Below, piece by piece: positions 7,521 through 16,555 of a stretch of 44,625 nt of DNA. This DNA comes from Acetatifactor muris (GTDB lineage Bacteria > Bacillota > Clostridia > Lachnospirales > Lachnospiraceae), in assembly GCA_023663635.1 (NCBI GenBank), contig JAMPHD010000022.1, forward strand, positions 1-44,625, in the 5' to 3' direction. Positions within the stretch are counted from its first letter, which is position 1. Every line of letters begins with the position of its first letter. The notes under the pieces were generated by a model, which saw only the letters and a list, made by a program, of their open reading frames with translations, was not told where the DNA came from and did no database searches. Made by a program: the position numbers and the translations under genes.

Positions 7521-8513
7521 ATGGATAAAGTGGATTTAAAGGGACGGGACTTTTTGAAATTATTGGATTTTACGGCGCAGGAGATCACTTATCTGTTGGA
7601 TCTGGCGGCGGAGTTGAAAGATAAGAAGAAAAAGGGCATTCCGGTGGACATGTTTCGTGGAAAGAATGTGGCGCTGATCTTTGAGAAGACCAGTACCCGC
7701 ACCAGATGTTCCTTCGAGGTGGCCGCCCATGATCTGGGGATGGGCTGTACCTATCTGGATCCTTCGGGATCTCAGATCGGCAAGAAAGAGAGCATTGCCG
7801 ACACCGCCCGTGTGTTGGCCTCTATGTTTGAGGGAATTGAGTATCGCGGCTACGGACAGGAGATCGTGGAGGAATTGGCCAAATATTCCAAGGTGCCCGT
7901 GTGGAACGGACTGACCAATGAATTTCATCCTACCCAGATGTTGGCGGATCTGCTCACGATCAGGGAGCATTTCGGCCGTCTGGAGGGCATTAAGCTGACT
8001 TATATGGGGGATGCCCGTTACAATATGGGCAATTCCCTGATGGTGGCCTGCGCGAAGATGGGCATGCATTTCACGGCCTGTACCACCGCCGAATATTTTC
8101 CGAACGGGGAATTGGTGGAGCAGTGCAAAGCTATCGCCGCCGAGACGGGGGGCAGCGTCAGGCTCACCGAGGATGTGGGGGAGGGGACCAAGGATGTGGA
8201 TGTGATCTACACGGACGTGTGGGTGTCCATGGGCGAACCGGATGAGGTGTGGGAGGAGCGGATCAGAGTGCTCTCCCCCTATCAGGTCAACCGCGCGGTC
8301 ATGGACAACGCGGGGTCCGGAGCGATCTTCATGCACTGTCTGCCCGCTTTCCACGATCTGAAGACCAAGATCGGCGCGCAGATGGGCGAGCGGTTCCACA
8401 TTACGGAGATGGAGGTCACGGATGAGGTGTTTGAGTCCGACAGATCTCTGGTGTTTGAGGAGGCGGAGAACCGCATGCACACGATCAAAGCGGTGATGGC
8501 GGCGACTTTATGA
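7521..8513 (+). CDS. argF: Ornithine carbamoyltransferase
   Basis: Transfers the carbamoyl group of carbamoyl phosphate to ornithine, giving citrulline, in the cytoplasm (arginine synthesis, or catabolism when reversed). The 330-residue length is normal. The carbamoyl-phosphate loop STRTR is at 58-62, HPTQ at 136-139, the ornithine loop SMG at 236-238 (in DVWVSMGE) and HCLP at 272-275. AAGGAGG lies 8-10 nt before the ATG. The gene overlaps birA by 4 nt (ATGA), so the two are translationally coupled. No other arg genes are in the window, so anabolic or catabolic use cannot be decided. Confidence 0.95.
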   Translation: MDKVDLKGRDFLKLLDFTAQEITYLLDLAAELKDKKKKGIPVDMFRGKNVALIFEKTSTRTRCSFEVAAHDLGMGCTYLDPSGSQIGKKESIADTARVLASMFEGIEYRGYGQEIVEELAKYSKVPVWNGLTNEFHPTQMLADLLTIREHFGRLEGIKLTYMGDARYNMGNSLMVACAKMGMHFTACTTAEYFPNGELVEQCKAIAAETGGSVRLTEDVGEGTKDVDVIYTDVWVSMGEPDEVWEERIRVLSPYQVNRAVMDNAGSGAIFMHCLPAFHDLKTKIGAQMGERFHITEMEVTDEVFESDRSLVFEEAENRMHTIKAVMAATL

Positions 8514-9499
8514 GGGCGAAGATTTTAGAGCTTTTGAGAGAGAAGGGCGATTTTGTCTCCGGGCAGCAGTTGTGCGACTGCTTTGGCGTGACCCGCACCG
8601 CCGTCTGGAAGGCGGTGAGCAGACTGCGCGAGGAGGGATACAAAATCGAGGCCGTGCAAAATAAGGGATATTGTCTGGTGGAGTCCGGCGCGGAGTCTGA
8701 GATGTATACGCAAAATGAGTTGACAAGCCGTATGCGCACGCGTTGGGCCGGAAAGCCGGTATGCTTTTATGAGAGTCTGGATTCCACGAACTCAGAGGCC
8801 AAGCGCCTCGCGGAGGCCGGAGCCGCCCACGGCACTTTGGTGGTGGCTGACATGCAGACCGCGGGCAAAGGGCGCAGGGGCCACAGTTGGAGTTGTCAGG
8901 CGGGGGTCAACAGCTATTTTACGATCCTGCTGCGGCCCGATCTGATGCCGGACGCGGCGCCCATGCTCACATTGGTCATGGCTCATGCGGTGGCCGCCGG
9001 CATCAGGCGGGAGACCGGAGTGGAGGTCGGCATCAAGTGGCCCAACGACATCGTCATTCAGGGCCGAAAGGTCTGTGGCATTCTGACGGAGATGAGCGCG
9101 GAGAGAGACTATATTCAGCATGTGGTCATCGGGGCGGGCATCAATGTGCGGGCGCAGGAATTCGCGCCGGAGATCGCGGACAGGGCCATCGCTCTGGACA
9201 CCGTCTGTGACAGGCCGACGGACCGGAGCCGACTGCTTGTCGCGATCATGGAGCTGTTTGAGGAAGATTATGAGCAGTTTGTCCGGACAGGTTCCCTGGC
9301 ATCCGTCAAAGACGCCTATCAGGAACTGTTGGTCAATCGGGGCCGTGAGGTCTGTGTATTGGATCCCGCGGGAGAGTACAGGGGAGTGGCCCGGGGCATC
9401 AACGATATGGGAGAACTCTTGGTGGAGATGTCTGACGGCACGGCGAGAGAAGTGTTTGCGGGTGAGGTGTCCGTGAGAGGCGTTTACGGGTATGTGTAG
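8510..9499 (+). CDS. birA: Bifunctional biotin operon repressor / biotin-protein ligase
   Basis: A 329-residue, group II biotin protein ligase. Residues 1-60 form a winged HTH ([29 protein letters not shown]). The central catalytic domain has the biotinyl-AMP loop GKGRRGHSW at 119-127 and KWPND at 176-180. A C-terminal SH3-like domain contains [19 protein letters not shown]. It activates biotin and attaches it to carboxylase carrier domains, and the HTH suggests it also represses biotin genes. The start overlaps the argF stop by 4 nt. No biotin operator was seen in this window. Confidence 0.94.
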   Translation: MRAKILELLREKGDFVSGQQLCDCFGVTRTAVWKAVSRLREEGYKIEAVQNKGYCLVESGAESEMYTQNELTSRMRTRWAGKPVCFYESLDSTNSEAKRLAEAGAAHGTLVVADMQTAGKGRRGHSWSCQAGVNSYFTILLRPDLMPDAAPMLTLVMAHAVAAGIRRETGVEVGIKWPNDIVIQGRKVCGILTEMSAERDYIQHVVIGAGINVRAQEFAPEIADRAIALDTVCDRPTDRSRLLVAIMELFEEDYEQFVRTGSLASVKDAYQELLVNRGREVCVLDPAGEYRGVARGINDMGELLVEMSDGTAREVFAGEVSVRGVYGYV

Positions 9500-9611
9500 C
9501 AGCCTGTGTTGCAGGGACGCCGCAACCAGGCACGACAATGATCCGGGACGGTCTGCCGGAGATATGCGGATCCGGGACAACCGCGCCGCGGACAGGGAGG
9601 ATGAAACGATC

Positions 9612-9968
9612 ATGCAGAATGGGCGTGTGGTGCTCTGCGGCGCCAATGCGTATGAGATGAAATATTATTTTAATGAGACTTTCGCGGGTATTCCGGACTC
9701 CATCAAGGATGAGCTGCATATCCTGTGCGTGCTCTTCACCGAGGAGGTGGGCGGTATTTTTACCATCGTCTTTGAGGAGGATGGTACGCTCTCATTGGAG
9801 ACGGACGCGGAGGAGGATGACATTTATTATGACGAGATATCCTCCGGGCTGTTGGTGGGAGAGATCAGGCGAAAGAGGCAGGAGCTGTTGGAATCTTTGA
9901 GTCTGTACTACAGAGTGTTTATTTTGAAAGAAGATGTGGCGGGGCTTTTGAACGAGGAGGAATCATGA
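9612..9968 (+). CDS. Conserved small acidic protein, DUF6145-like
   Basis: A 118-residue acidic cytoplasmic protein with no signal or membrane segment. It begins [17 protein letters not shown] and contains [19 protein letters not shown], a pattern I associate with Lachnospiraceae proteins called DUF6145; the function is unknown. The ATG at 9612 is chosen, with GGGAGG about 12 nt upstream. An in-frame earlier start at 9492 would run through low-complexity sequence and lacks a site. The gene overlaps coaX by 4 nt (ATGA), which suggests coupled translation with a coenzyme A enzyme. Confidence 0.7.
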   Translation: MQNGRVVLCGANAYEMKYYFNETFAGIPDSIKDELHILCVLFTEEVGGIFTIVFEEDGTLSLETDAEEDDIYYDEISSGLLVGEIRRKRQELLESLSLYYRVFILKEDVAGLLNEEES

Positions 9969-10789
9969 TACTGGTAGTGGATGTGAGCAATACCCACATA
10001 TCGTTCGGGGTGTATGAGCAGGAAGAGCTGAAAGCGACATTCCGCCTGATGGCGGAAACGCCCCATACGTCGGATGAGTATGGCATCGCGATCACCCGTC
10101 TGTTGGAGCACAATCGGATCGATCCGGAGACGCTCTCGGGCTCCGTGGTGGCCAGTGTGGTGCCGGCGGTGATGCACTCCCTTCTGGGGGCGCTGTCGCG
10201 CTACATCGGGACCAAGCCGCTCATCGTGGGGCCCGGCGTGAAGACCGGCATCCGCATTGCCACGGAGGACCCGAGGGCCATCGGCGCGGACCGCATAGCT
10301 GACGCGGTGGCCGCGTATACCAAATACGGCGGACCGGTGTTGGTGTTGGATTTCGGAACGGCCACAACCTATGATCTCATCACGGCGGAGGGAAGTTTTA
10401 CCGCCGGTATTACCGCGCCCGGCATCCGCATCAGCGCGGAGGCACTCTGGACACGGACGGCCAAATTGCCCGATATTGAGCTCAAGATGCCGGAGAGCAT
10501 TCTGGCCGGCGAGACCGTCTCCAGTATGCAGGCGGGCATCATGTACGGACAGATCGGTCAGACGGAATATGTGATCCGCAAGGTGCGCGAGGAGAGTAAG
10601 TTTCATGATCTGAAGGTGGTGGCGACCGGAGGACTGGGCAGACTGATCGCGGACGAGACCAAGGCCATAGACATCTATGATCCGTCCCTGACTTTGGACG
10701 GTCTGCGGATGATCTATGATAAAAACAGGAAAAACGATAAAAACGATAAAATCGAAAAAATCGAAAAAAATACCGGACGGACGGGGTGA
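9965..10789 (+). CDS. coaX: Type III pantothenate kinase
   Basis: Phosphorylates pantothenate, the first step of coenzyme A synthesis. The protein has 274 residues. The ASKHA-fold motifs are present: DVSNTH near residue 6 (the family usually has D-x-GNT), [11 protein letters not shown] in the middle and [11 protein letters not shown]. Type III enzymes are usually about 255-260 residues. The extra tail here is lysine- and asparagine-rich ([17 protein letters not shown]) and comes from short A-rich tandem repeats in the DNA. The start overlaps the preceding gene by 4 nt. Confidence 0.93.
   Translation: MILVVDVSNTHISFGVYEQEELKATFRLMAETPHTSDEYGIAITRLLEHNRIDPETLSGSVVASVVPAVMHSLLGALSRYIGTKPLIVGPGVKTGIRIATEDPRAIGADRIADAVAAYTKYGGPVLVLDFGTATTYDLITAEGSFTAGITAPGIRISAEALWTRTAKLPDIELKMPESILAGETVSSMQAGIMYGQIGQTEYVIRKVREESKFHDLKVVATGGLGRLIADETKAIDIYDPSLTLDGLRMIYDKNRKNDKNDKIEKIEKNTGRTG
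10719..10774 (+). repeat. A-rich short tandem repeat at the coaX 3' end
   Basis: Near-perfect 9-nt units (two of AAAACGATA type followed by two of AAATCGAAA type) lie inside the last codons of coaX. They encode the lysine-rich tail. Such arrays can change length by slippage, in steps that keep the frame. Confidence 0.7.
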
Positions 10790-10796
10790 GCAGACC

Positions 10797-11762
10797 ATGG
10801 CGCAACTGACGATAGGAGGCGTCACCCTCCCCAACAATGTGATCTTGGCTCCCATGGCAGGCGTATCCGACCTGCCTTTTCGACTGCTCTGTCATGAACA
10901 GGGTGCAGGCCTTGTGTGCATGGAGATGATCAGCGCCAAGGCCATCAGCTATCACAACAAAAACACGGACGCGCTGATGCGGATCCATCCGGAGGAAGGC
11001 CATGTGTCCCTGCAGCTTTTCGGATCGGATCCCGCTATATTGAGCGAGACGGCCCGGTGCATTGAGGACAGGCCGTATACCTTTCTGGATCTCAACATGG
11101 GATGCCCGGTGCCTAAGGTGGTGAATAACGGAGAGGGTTCCGCGCTGATGCGGGATTCCAAGTTGGTGGAACGGATTTTGGGCAGTCTGGTGAAAGCCAC
11201 GAAGAAACCCGTCACCGTCAAGATCCGCAAGGGGTTTGACGATAGCAGCGTCAACGCGGTGGAGATCGCCCGCATTGCCGAAGCCTGCGGCGTCAGCGCG
11301 GTGGCCGTCCACGGGCGCACCCGCGAGCAATATTACAGCGGACGCGCGGATTGGGATATCATCGCGAAAGTAAAGGAGGCGGTGTCCATTCCCGTCTTGG
11401 GCAACGGGGACGTGGACAGCCCGGAGAAAGCCGCCGAAATGCTTGAGAGGACAGGCTGTGACGGCGTGATGATCGGGCGCGCCGCCGAGGGAAATCCATG
11501 GATATTCAGGGAGGTGGTCCGTTATCTGGAGGACGGGACTCTTCTGCCCCGCCCCGACAATCGGGACAAGCGGGAGATGATCCTGCGCCACGCGGCCCTG
11601 CAACTGGAATACAAGGGAGAGTATATCGGCGTGCGGGAGATGCGCAAACATCTGTCCTGGTACACCGCGGGCATGCCGGGTTCCGCCCGTTTCCGCCGCG
11701 AGATCAATTCCATGGAGAGCATGGACCGGCTCGTGGAGAACGTAAACCGCATTTTTGTCTGA
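10797..11762 (+). CDS. dusB: tRNA dihydrouridine synthase, DusB type
   Basis: An FMN-dependent enzyme that reduces uridine to dihydrouridine in tRNA. The 321-residue protein starts VILAPMAGVSDLPFRLLC. It holds the catalytic-loop cysteine in NMGCPVPKV, GSALMRD, VKIRKGF, HGRTREQYYSGRADWD and GNGDV, then a C-terminal helical domain with HLSWYTAGMPG. The ATG at 10797 has GGGGTGAG 6 nt upstream. An in-frame start at 10716 would add a lysine-rich extension read from the coaX repeats and is rejected. It begins 7 nt after coaX stops. Confidence 0.94.
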   Translation: MAQLTIGGVTLPNNVILAPMAGVSDLPFRLLCHEQGAGLVCMEMISAKAISYHNKNTDALMRIHPEEGHVSLQLFGSDPAILSETARCIEDRPYTFLDLNMGCPVPKVVNNGEGSALMRDSKLVERILGSLVKATKKPVTVKIRKGFDDSSVNAVEIARIAEACGVSAVAVHGRTREQYYSGRADWDIIAKVKEAVSIPVLGNGDVDSPEKAAEMLERTGCDGVMIGRAAEGNPWIFREVVRYLEDGTLLPRPDNRDKREMILRHAALQLEYKGEYIGVREMRKHLSWYTAGMPGSARFRREINSMESMDRLVENVNRIFV

Positions 11763-11817
11763 AATTTTGTCTGAAAAAGCTTTCACATATTTTGGGACGG
11801 GATGCATATAATGGAGC

Positions 11818-12645
11818 ATGGACACGATAGTAAGTTTATGCCGAACGCACTGCCCGCCCGACCGCGACCGGTCTTCCAAACGGCGGGAACAACTGAACAA
11901 ACCCCGATATGAATTGCAGCGGTTTGAACCGGAAGACTATCAATTCATACGGGTCAGCATCGCGGAGCCGCAGGAGGATATCCGCGGTCCGCGCTTTTGG
12001 CGGGAACGTGGAAAGAGGCGCGCCCGCGCGGATCTGACGAGTCGGATCAGAGAGGAACTGGCATCCTTTCTGGACGGATACGGGGATAATATGCTCTTTT
12101 ATGAGGACAGCACGGCTGAGGATGACTGGTTGAGAGAGGTGCTGCCTTTGCCCGAATTTGAGGGATATCTGCAGCGGACTTGGGTGCGCAGACTCCTCTC
12201 CCGGACCGTAAATCCCCATTTTGTCGTACTGGGCAATGTGCCCTATCTCCATGAGCTGTTGGGGGAACTGGCGCCCCGGATGAAGAGCGTTCTGTGGATC
12301 GCGCCGGATCTGACCTATCAGGAGCAGTTGGAGGAGTTTGCGGAGGATTTTTATCAGGAGTACGGCCTGGCCATCCGGCTGTATTTTCTCCCCGACAACG
12401 GCACCTACGCGCAGATGCGGATTCCGGAGGACCGCTACAGAGAGCCTGTGACGGTATTGGATTTCACGGGGGACAAATACATCCCGTCTTTTGAGCCGCC
12501 GGAGGGCAGCGTGTGGTTGGATGCTGCATCCGTCCCGGAGAAAGAGAAGCACATTGAGGCCCGCAGGCTGAAAGCCGCATATGTCTCTCTGAGGAAACAA
12601 TGGCGTGATCTGAGACGGACAGCGGCGGTCCGGGACACGATCTGA
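11818..12645 (+). CDS. Unrecognised protein between dusB and greA
   Basis: I do not recognise this 275-residue protein. It is charged, arginine-rich and without a signal peptide or membrane segment. Features are an N-terminal basic stretch (about 14-30), an acidic segment MLFYEDSTAEDDWLREVLPLPEFEGYLQ, a hydrophobic FVVLGNVPYLHELLGEL followed by SVLWIAPDLTYQEQLEEFAEDFYQEYGL, VTVLDFTGDKY and a basic C-terminus. The alternating strands and helices suggest an alpha/beta fold. The start is uncertain: TATAAT at 11807-11812 lies only 6 nt before the ATG at 11818, and the GGAG between them is too close, so the true start may be further in. Composition matches the host backbone, so it looks resident. 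Confidence 0.6.
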   Translation: MDTIVSLCRTHCPPDRDRSSKRREQLNKPRYELQRFEPEDYQFIRVSIAEPQEDIRGPRFWRERGKRRARADLTSRIREELASFLDGYGDNMLFYEDSTAEDDWLREVLPLPEFEGYLQRTWVRRLLSRTVNPHFVVLGNVPYLHELLGELAPRMKSVLWIAPDLTYQEQLEEFAEDFYQEYGLAIRLYFLPDNGTYAQMRIPEDRYREPVTVLDFTGDKYIPSFEPPEGSVWLDAASVPEKEKHIEARRLKAAYVSLRKQWRDLRRTAAVRDTI

Positions 12646-12674
12646 GGCGGGCCCCGACGTGATCTGAGACGGAC
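12604..12674 (+). repeat. Direct repeats at the gene end and before the greA promoter
   Basis: A 17-bp perfect repeat, CGTGATCTGAGACGGAC, occurs at 12604-12620 and 12658-12674. A partial copy (GATCTGAGGCGG) lies at 12639-12650. The second copy ends 3 nt before the -35 box of the greA promoter. Confidence 0.75.
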
Positions 12675-12677
12675 TTC

Positions 12678-12706
12678 TTGACACTGCGGGAGAAAACGGG
12701 TATAAT
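12678..12706 (+). promoter_or_regulatory. Consensus promoter of greA-lysS
   Basis: TTGACA at 12678-12683, a 17-nt spacer and TATAAT at 12701-12706, a perfect housekeeping promoter. The 5' leader to greA is about 80 nt. Confidence 0.85.
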
Positions 12707-12796
12707 ACGTTAGTTAATTGGAGAATCGAAAAATAAGACTACGAATAATCTTGGAAGATCGTATATACAAAATTACAAACGGAGAGGTGAAAGGTC

Positions 12797-13279
12797 ATGC
12801 AGGAGAAGAAAAACATTTTGACTTACGAAGGACTCAGAAAATATGAGGATGAGTTACATGAGTTGAAAGTCGTGAGACGTCAGGAGGTGGCCCAGAAGAT
12901 CAAGGAGGCCAGAGAGCAGGGAGATCTGTCTGAGAACGCCGAGTACGACGCGGCCAAGGATGAGCAGAGAGACATCGAGGCCAGGATCGAAGAATTGGAG
13001 AATATCTTGAAGAACGCGGAAGTGGTCGTGGAAGATGAGGTGGATCTGGACAAGATCAACATCGGCTGCAAAGTCCGCCTGTTGGATATCGAGTACAGCG
13101 AGGAACTGGAGTATAAGATCGTGGGCTCCACCGAGGCCGACAGTCTCAAGGGCAAGATTTCCAACGAGAGCCCCGTGGGCAAGGCCCTGATCGGCAAAAA
13201 GGTGAATGACACCGTGGAGGCAGAGACTCCCGGGGGTGTGTTTGTATACAAGATACTGGAGATTCAGAGAGGCAATTAA
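12797..13279 (+). CDS. greA: Transcription elongation factor GreA
   Basis: Rescues backtracked RNA polymerase by stimulating transcript cleavage. The 160-residue length is typical. The N-terminal coiled coil (about 10-75) contains the tip motif [16 protein letters not shown] with its acidic residues, and the C-terminal FKBP-like domain ends [23 protein letters not shown]. An AGGTG site lies upstream of the ATG. lysS follows after 19 nt. Confidence 0.96.
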   Translation: MQEKKNILTYEGLRKYEDELHELKVVRRQEVAQKIKEAREQGDLSENAEYDAAKDEQRDIEARIEELENILKNAEVVVEDEVDLDKINIGCKVRLLDIEYSEELEYKIVGSTEADSLKGKISNESPVGKALIGKKVNDTVEAETPGGVFVYKILEIQRGN

Positions 13280-13298
13280 GAGAAAAGAGGGCGGAACC

Positions 13299-14798
13299 GT
13301 GGCAGAAGAGCAGCAGAATACCAAAGTGCAGGAACAGGACATCAATCAGCTTTTAAAGGTGCGCAGGGAGAAACTGGCCGCGCTGCAGGAGGCGGGCAAG
13401 GATCCTTTTCGCATCACCAAATATGACGTGACCCATCACAGCGTCGAGATCAAGGAACATTTTGGCGAACTGGAGGGCAAGACCGTCCGCATTGCGGGGC
13501 GCATGATGTCCAAGCGCGTCATGGGTAAGGCCTCTTTTTGCAACATTCAGGATCTGCCCGGCAATATTCAATCCTATGTGGCCAGAGACAGCGTGGGCGA
13601 GGAGTCCTACGCGGATTTCAAAAAATACGATGTGGGCGATATCGTGGGCATCGAGGGCGAGGTGTTTAAGACCAAGACGGGGGAGATCTCCATCCATGCC
13701 GCCCGCATTGATCTGCTCTCCAAGAGTCTGCAGATTTTGCCCGAGAAATACCATGGCCTGACCAATACGGACATCCGCTATCGTCAGCGCTATACGGACC
13801 TGATCATGGACGCGCAGGTGAAGGAGACTTTTGTCAAGAGATCCAAGATCATCAGCGCCATCAGACGCTATCTGGAGGGTGAGGGCTTTCTGGAGGTGGA
13901 GACGCCCATGTTGGTGTCCAATGCCGGAGGAGCTGCGGCGAGACCCTTTGAGACACATTATAACGCGTTGGATGAGGATGTGAAACTGCGCATCTCGTTG
14001 GAGCTTTACTTAAAGCGCCTGATCGTGGGCGGATTGGAGCGTGTGTTTGAGATCGGACGCGTGTTTAGAAACGAGGGTCTGGACACCAGACATAATCCGG
14101 AATTCACCCTGATGGAGCTCTACCAGGCATACACGGACTACAACGGCATGATGGATCTGACGGAAAATATGTTCCGCTATGTGGCGCAGGAGGTATGCGG
14201 CACCACGCTCATCCCCTACGCGGGAGAGATGATCGATCTGGGCAAGCCTTTTGAGAGAATGACCATGATCGATGCGGTCAAAAAATACGCAGGGGTGGAT
14301 TTTGACGAAATACCCGACACGGCCGCGGCCCGCAAGCTTGCGGATGAGAAGGGGATCCACTATGAGGAGCGCCACGCAAAGGGCGATATCCTCAATCTGT
14401 TCTTCGAAGAGTTTGTGGAGGAGCATCTGATCCAGCCCGTGTTCATCATGGATCATCCGGTGGAGATCTCTCCGCTGACCAAGAGAAAACCGGACAAGCC
14501 GGACTATGTGGAGCGTTTTGAGCTCTTCATCTATGGCCGTGAGATGTGCAATGCCTACTCCGAGCTGAACGATCCCATCGATCAGCGCCAGCGTTTCAAG
14601 GCACAGGAGGCCGCGCTGGCCGCCGGGGACGAGGAGGCCAACACCACGGACGAGGACTTCATGAACGCGTTGGAGATCGGTATGCCGCCCACGGGAGGCA
14701 TCGGCTACGGCATCGACAGACTGGTGATGCTGCTCACCGACAGTCCCGCGATCCGGGACGTGCTGCTGTTCCCGACGATGAAGTCGTTGGAGAAATAG
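13299..14798 (+). CDS. lysS: Lysyl-tRNA synthetase, class II
   Basis: Charges tRNA(Lys). The protein has 499 residues. An N-terminal OB-fold anticodon-binding domain (about 60-170, with [18 protein letters not shown]) precedes the class II catalytic domain: motif 1 in [16 protein letters not shown], motif 2 [18 protein letters not shown], and motif 3 [15 protein letters not shown] near the end. GTG at 13299 is the start, since GAGGG/GGCGG lies 4-7 nt upstream; an in-frame ATG at 13206 lies inside greA. The 3' end sequence reappears imperfectly at 15524. Confidence 0.96.
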   Translation: MAEEQQNTKVQEQDINQLLKVRREKLAALQEAGKDPFRITKYDVTHHSVEIKEHFGELEGKTVRIAGRMMSKRVMGKASFCNIQDLPGNIQSYVARDSVGEESYADFKKYDVGDIVGIEGEVFKTKTGEISIHAARIDLLSKSLQILPEKYHGLTNTDIRYRQRYTDLIMDAQVKETFVKRSKIISAIRRYLEGEGFLEVETPMLVSNAGGAAARPFETHYNALDEDVKLRISLELYLKRLIVGGLERVFEIGRVFRNEGLDTRHNPEFTLMELYQAYTDYNGMMDLTENMFRYVAQEVCGTTLIPYAGEMIDLGKPFERMTMIDAVKKYAGVDFDEIPDTAAARKLADEKGIHYEERHAKGDILNLFFEEFVEEHLIQPVFIMDHPVEISPLTKRKPDKPDYVERFELFIYGREMCNAYSELNDPIDQRQRFKAQEAALAAGDEEANTTDEDFMNALEIGMPPTGGIGYGIDRLVMLLTDSPAIRDVLLFPTMKSLEK

Positions 14799-14829
14799 AA
14801 CCGTGTAATGTCAGGCATTTTGCGAAAAT
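14787..14829 (+). repeat. Direct repeat copy 1, at the lysS 3' end
   Basis: This 43-nt segment spans the last codons and stop of lysS. It matches 15524-15566 at 38 of 43 positions, including the 17-nt identity TGTAATGTCAGGCATTT. Together the copies bracket the BrnT/BrnA module. Confidence 0.8.
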
Positions 14830-14854
14830 GCAAGATGATCAGAGCAGATTTGGT

Positions 14855-14883
14855 AAAGGGTCCGGTGAATCCGGGCCCTTTTT
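14855..14883 (+). terminator. Terminator after lysS
   Basis: An 11-bp stem (14855-14865 with 14871-14881, one G-T wobble) closes the loop TGAAT and merges into a T-run. Confidence 0.82.
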
Positions 14884-15005
14884 GAAGGACGGCTGTGTTT
14901 TCTATTTTTGTGGTGCAATTTAGATGAAATGTGATATACTATACTTGAGAAAGATTTCTTGCGTAAGACACATAGTCCAAAAGAGGCAGATCAGGGGTAA
15001 ATCCA

Positions 15006-15238
15006 ATGGCACTACAGTTTGAATGGGATGATGAGAAAGAACAGAACAACGTGGAAAAACACGGTGTTGATTTTGATACGGCGGTAAAGGTGTTCTTTGA
15101 CCCGAACCGTATAGAGTTGCGGGAAAACTTCTTTTTGTTGTATATACGGAGAGAAAAGAGAATGTACGCCTTATCTCGGCGCGACCGGCCACCAACTCAG
15201 AAAGGAGGAGATATTATGATCATAAGACGCAGCATTGA
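15006..15238 (+). pseudogene. BrnT-type toxin with internal deletion and frameshift
   Basis: The first 38 codons encode the start of a BrnT (DUF497) toxin: FEWDDEKEQNNVEKHGVDFDTAVKVFFDP. From 15122 the other expected half, with LLFVVYTERKENVRLISARPATNSERRRYY, is intact but in another frame (stop 15236-15238). About 20 residues usual in between (the HS-x-x-E-x-R-y-x-x-i-G region) are missing. A deletion of a length not divisible by three therefore destroyed the toxin and threw its N-terminus into the antitoxin frame, giving an uninterrupted 168-codon fusion from 15006 to 15512. BrnT is normally a ribosome-independent RNase of about 90 residues, so the toxin is presumably inactive. Confidence 0.78.
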
Positions 15239-15512
15239 TGAAATAAAGCCGGAATTGACAAAAGAACAAATGGTACAACTGGAACGTGCAGAGCGGATGC
15301 CGGTTGTATTTGACGAGGACTGTCCTGAGTTCACTGATGAAATGGCAGAAGAATCCTATCGGCCGGGCAGGAAGATTCCGATGAATGTTGAGCCGCTGAC
15401 ACTTTTCCTATCCCATGAGACCGTGGATAAAGCAAGAGCTTTCGGTGATGATTATGTCTCGATACTAAGCCGGATGCTTGACGAGGCCGTAAACAGGCGT
15501 GTAACATTGTGA
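15216..15512 (+). CDS. BrnA-like antitoxin
   Basis: A 98-residue protein that starts inside the end of the toxin frame, the usual BrnT-BrnA overlap. An excellent AAGGAGG at 15202-15208 stands 7 nt before ATG 15216. The N-terminal part carries the BrnA-type segment ERAERMPVVFDEDCPEFTDEM. The C-terminal part (PLTLFLSHETVDKARAFGDDYVSILSRMLDEAV) fits a ribbon-helix-helix-like DNA-binding tail. It appears intact although its toxin is broken, so it may persist as a repressor or as an antitoxin against other toxins. Confidence 0.75.
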   Translation: MIIRRSIDEIKPELTKEQMVQLERAERMPVVFDEDCPEFTDEMAEESYRPGRKIPMNVEPLTLFLSHETVDKARAFGDDYVSILSRMLDEAVNRRVTL

Positions 15513-15523
15513 TTTTCAAAACA

Positions 15524-15566
15524 TTGGAGAAGTAAAACCTTGTAATGTCAGGCATTTGGCGCAAAT
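15524..15566 (+). repeat. Direct repeat copy 2, after the antitoxin gene
   Basis: An imperfect copy (38 of 43) of the lysS 3' end at 14787-14829. It starts 11 nt after the antitoxin stop codon and is not part of any gene. Confidence 0.8.
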
Positions 15567-15622
15567 ATGATGCGGACAGTCGATTGAAAAAGCAGATACA
15601 TTGACGTTTAAGGATATATGAT

Positions 15623-15659
15623 AAGGACATTTCTCTAAAAATTTTGGGAAATGTCCTTT
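15623..15659 (+). terminator. Terminator hairpin before the MBL gene
   Basis: AAGGACATTTC at 15623-15633 pairs perfectly with GAAATGTCCTT at 15647-15657 around a loop of about 13 nt, followed by a weak T-run. Confidence 0.55.
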
Positions 15660-15747
15660 ATCGTACAATTATCGGCACATTGCCGGCACACAGGGGAGTC
15701 CATGACCATAATACGAAGATGACGGAGAAACATGATGGAGGAACACG

Positions 15748-16458
15748 ATGGATCACATCACAAAAATTTCAGATCACTTTTGGATCATTGAGGACGATGG
15801 TGTCCGCGCCTTTTTGTTTGAGGGGGAGGAGCGGGCCATGCTGATCGACACGGGATTTGGCGCGCTGCCGATGCGTGAGTTGACGGCAGAGCTGACGGAC
15901 CTGCCCGTATTTTTGGTGAACACCCACACGGACAGGGACCATACGGGGTGTAACAGGGATTTCGAGCCTGCATATATGCATCCGGCGGAGATGGAGCACT
16001 ATCGGAACGCCCTGCCGGAAGGCTGTCTGCCGGAGGCTGTGCGCCCGCTGTGGGAGGGAGACGTGATCGACCTGGGGTTCTGGAAATTTGAGGTAATTCT
16101 GACACCCGGGCATACGCCGGGGAGCATCATGCTGTTGGAGCGCGCAAAGCGCATGCTCCTCTCGGGGGATTCGATTCAGGACGGAGACATCTATATGTTT
16201 GGATTGGGCCGCAATATGCAGGCATTTCAAAGCAGTCTGGAGAAGATATCCGGTATGTCGGATGCTTTTGACACCATCTGGCCGTCCCACGGCAGTTACC
16301 CGTTAAAGCCGGACATTATCCCGGGGATCCTGCAGGGTACGCGGGATCTGCTTGCGGGAAGACTGGCGGAGCAGGAACCGCCTTGGCCCATGCCGTGCAG
16401 GAAATATGTCTGTGATGTGGCGGGATTCCTGTATTGTTTTGATTCCCGCGAGCAATGA
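15748..16458 (+). CDS. MBL-fold metallo-hydrolase
   Basis: A 236-residue metallo-beta-lactamase fold protein, cytoplasmic, probably a hydrolase of unknown substrate. The metal motif reads HTDRDH (H60, D62, D64, H65), with Asp in place of the second His of the canonical HxHxDH. Further ligands are H122 in TPGHTPGS, D141 in LLSGDS and H181 in WPSHGS. GATGGAGGA lies just upstream of the ATG. It stands alone between two intergenic gaps. The substituted ligand suggests a subgroup distinct from glyoxalase II. Confidence 0.87.
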   Translation: MDHITKISDHFWIIEDDGVRAFLFEGEERAMLIDTGFGALPMRELTAELTDLPVFLVNTHTDRDHTGCNRDFEPAYMHPAEMEHYRNALPEGCLPEAVRPLWEGDVIDLGFWKFEVILTPGHTPGSIMLLERAKRMLLSGDSIQDGDIYMFGLGRNMQAFQSSLEKISGMSDAFDTIWPSHGSYPLKPDIIPGILQGTRDLLAGRLAEQEPPWPMPCRKYVCDVAGFLYCFDSREQ

Positions 16459-16555
16459 GCCAAGTGCCATGCTTGCGGCGGGGTTGTTGACTGAGACAGT
16501 GACCGTCTGACGGCTGTTGTACAATACCATTCAGGAAACAGGGAGACAGGGTACG

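Noticed and set aside
14855..15660. CRISPR array or transposon ends around the BrnT module
   Set aside because: Only two imperfect repeats exist and there is no regular spacer pattern, transposase or terminal inverted repeat.
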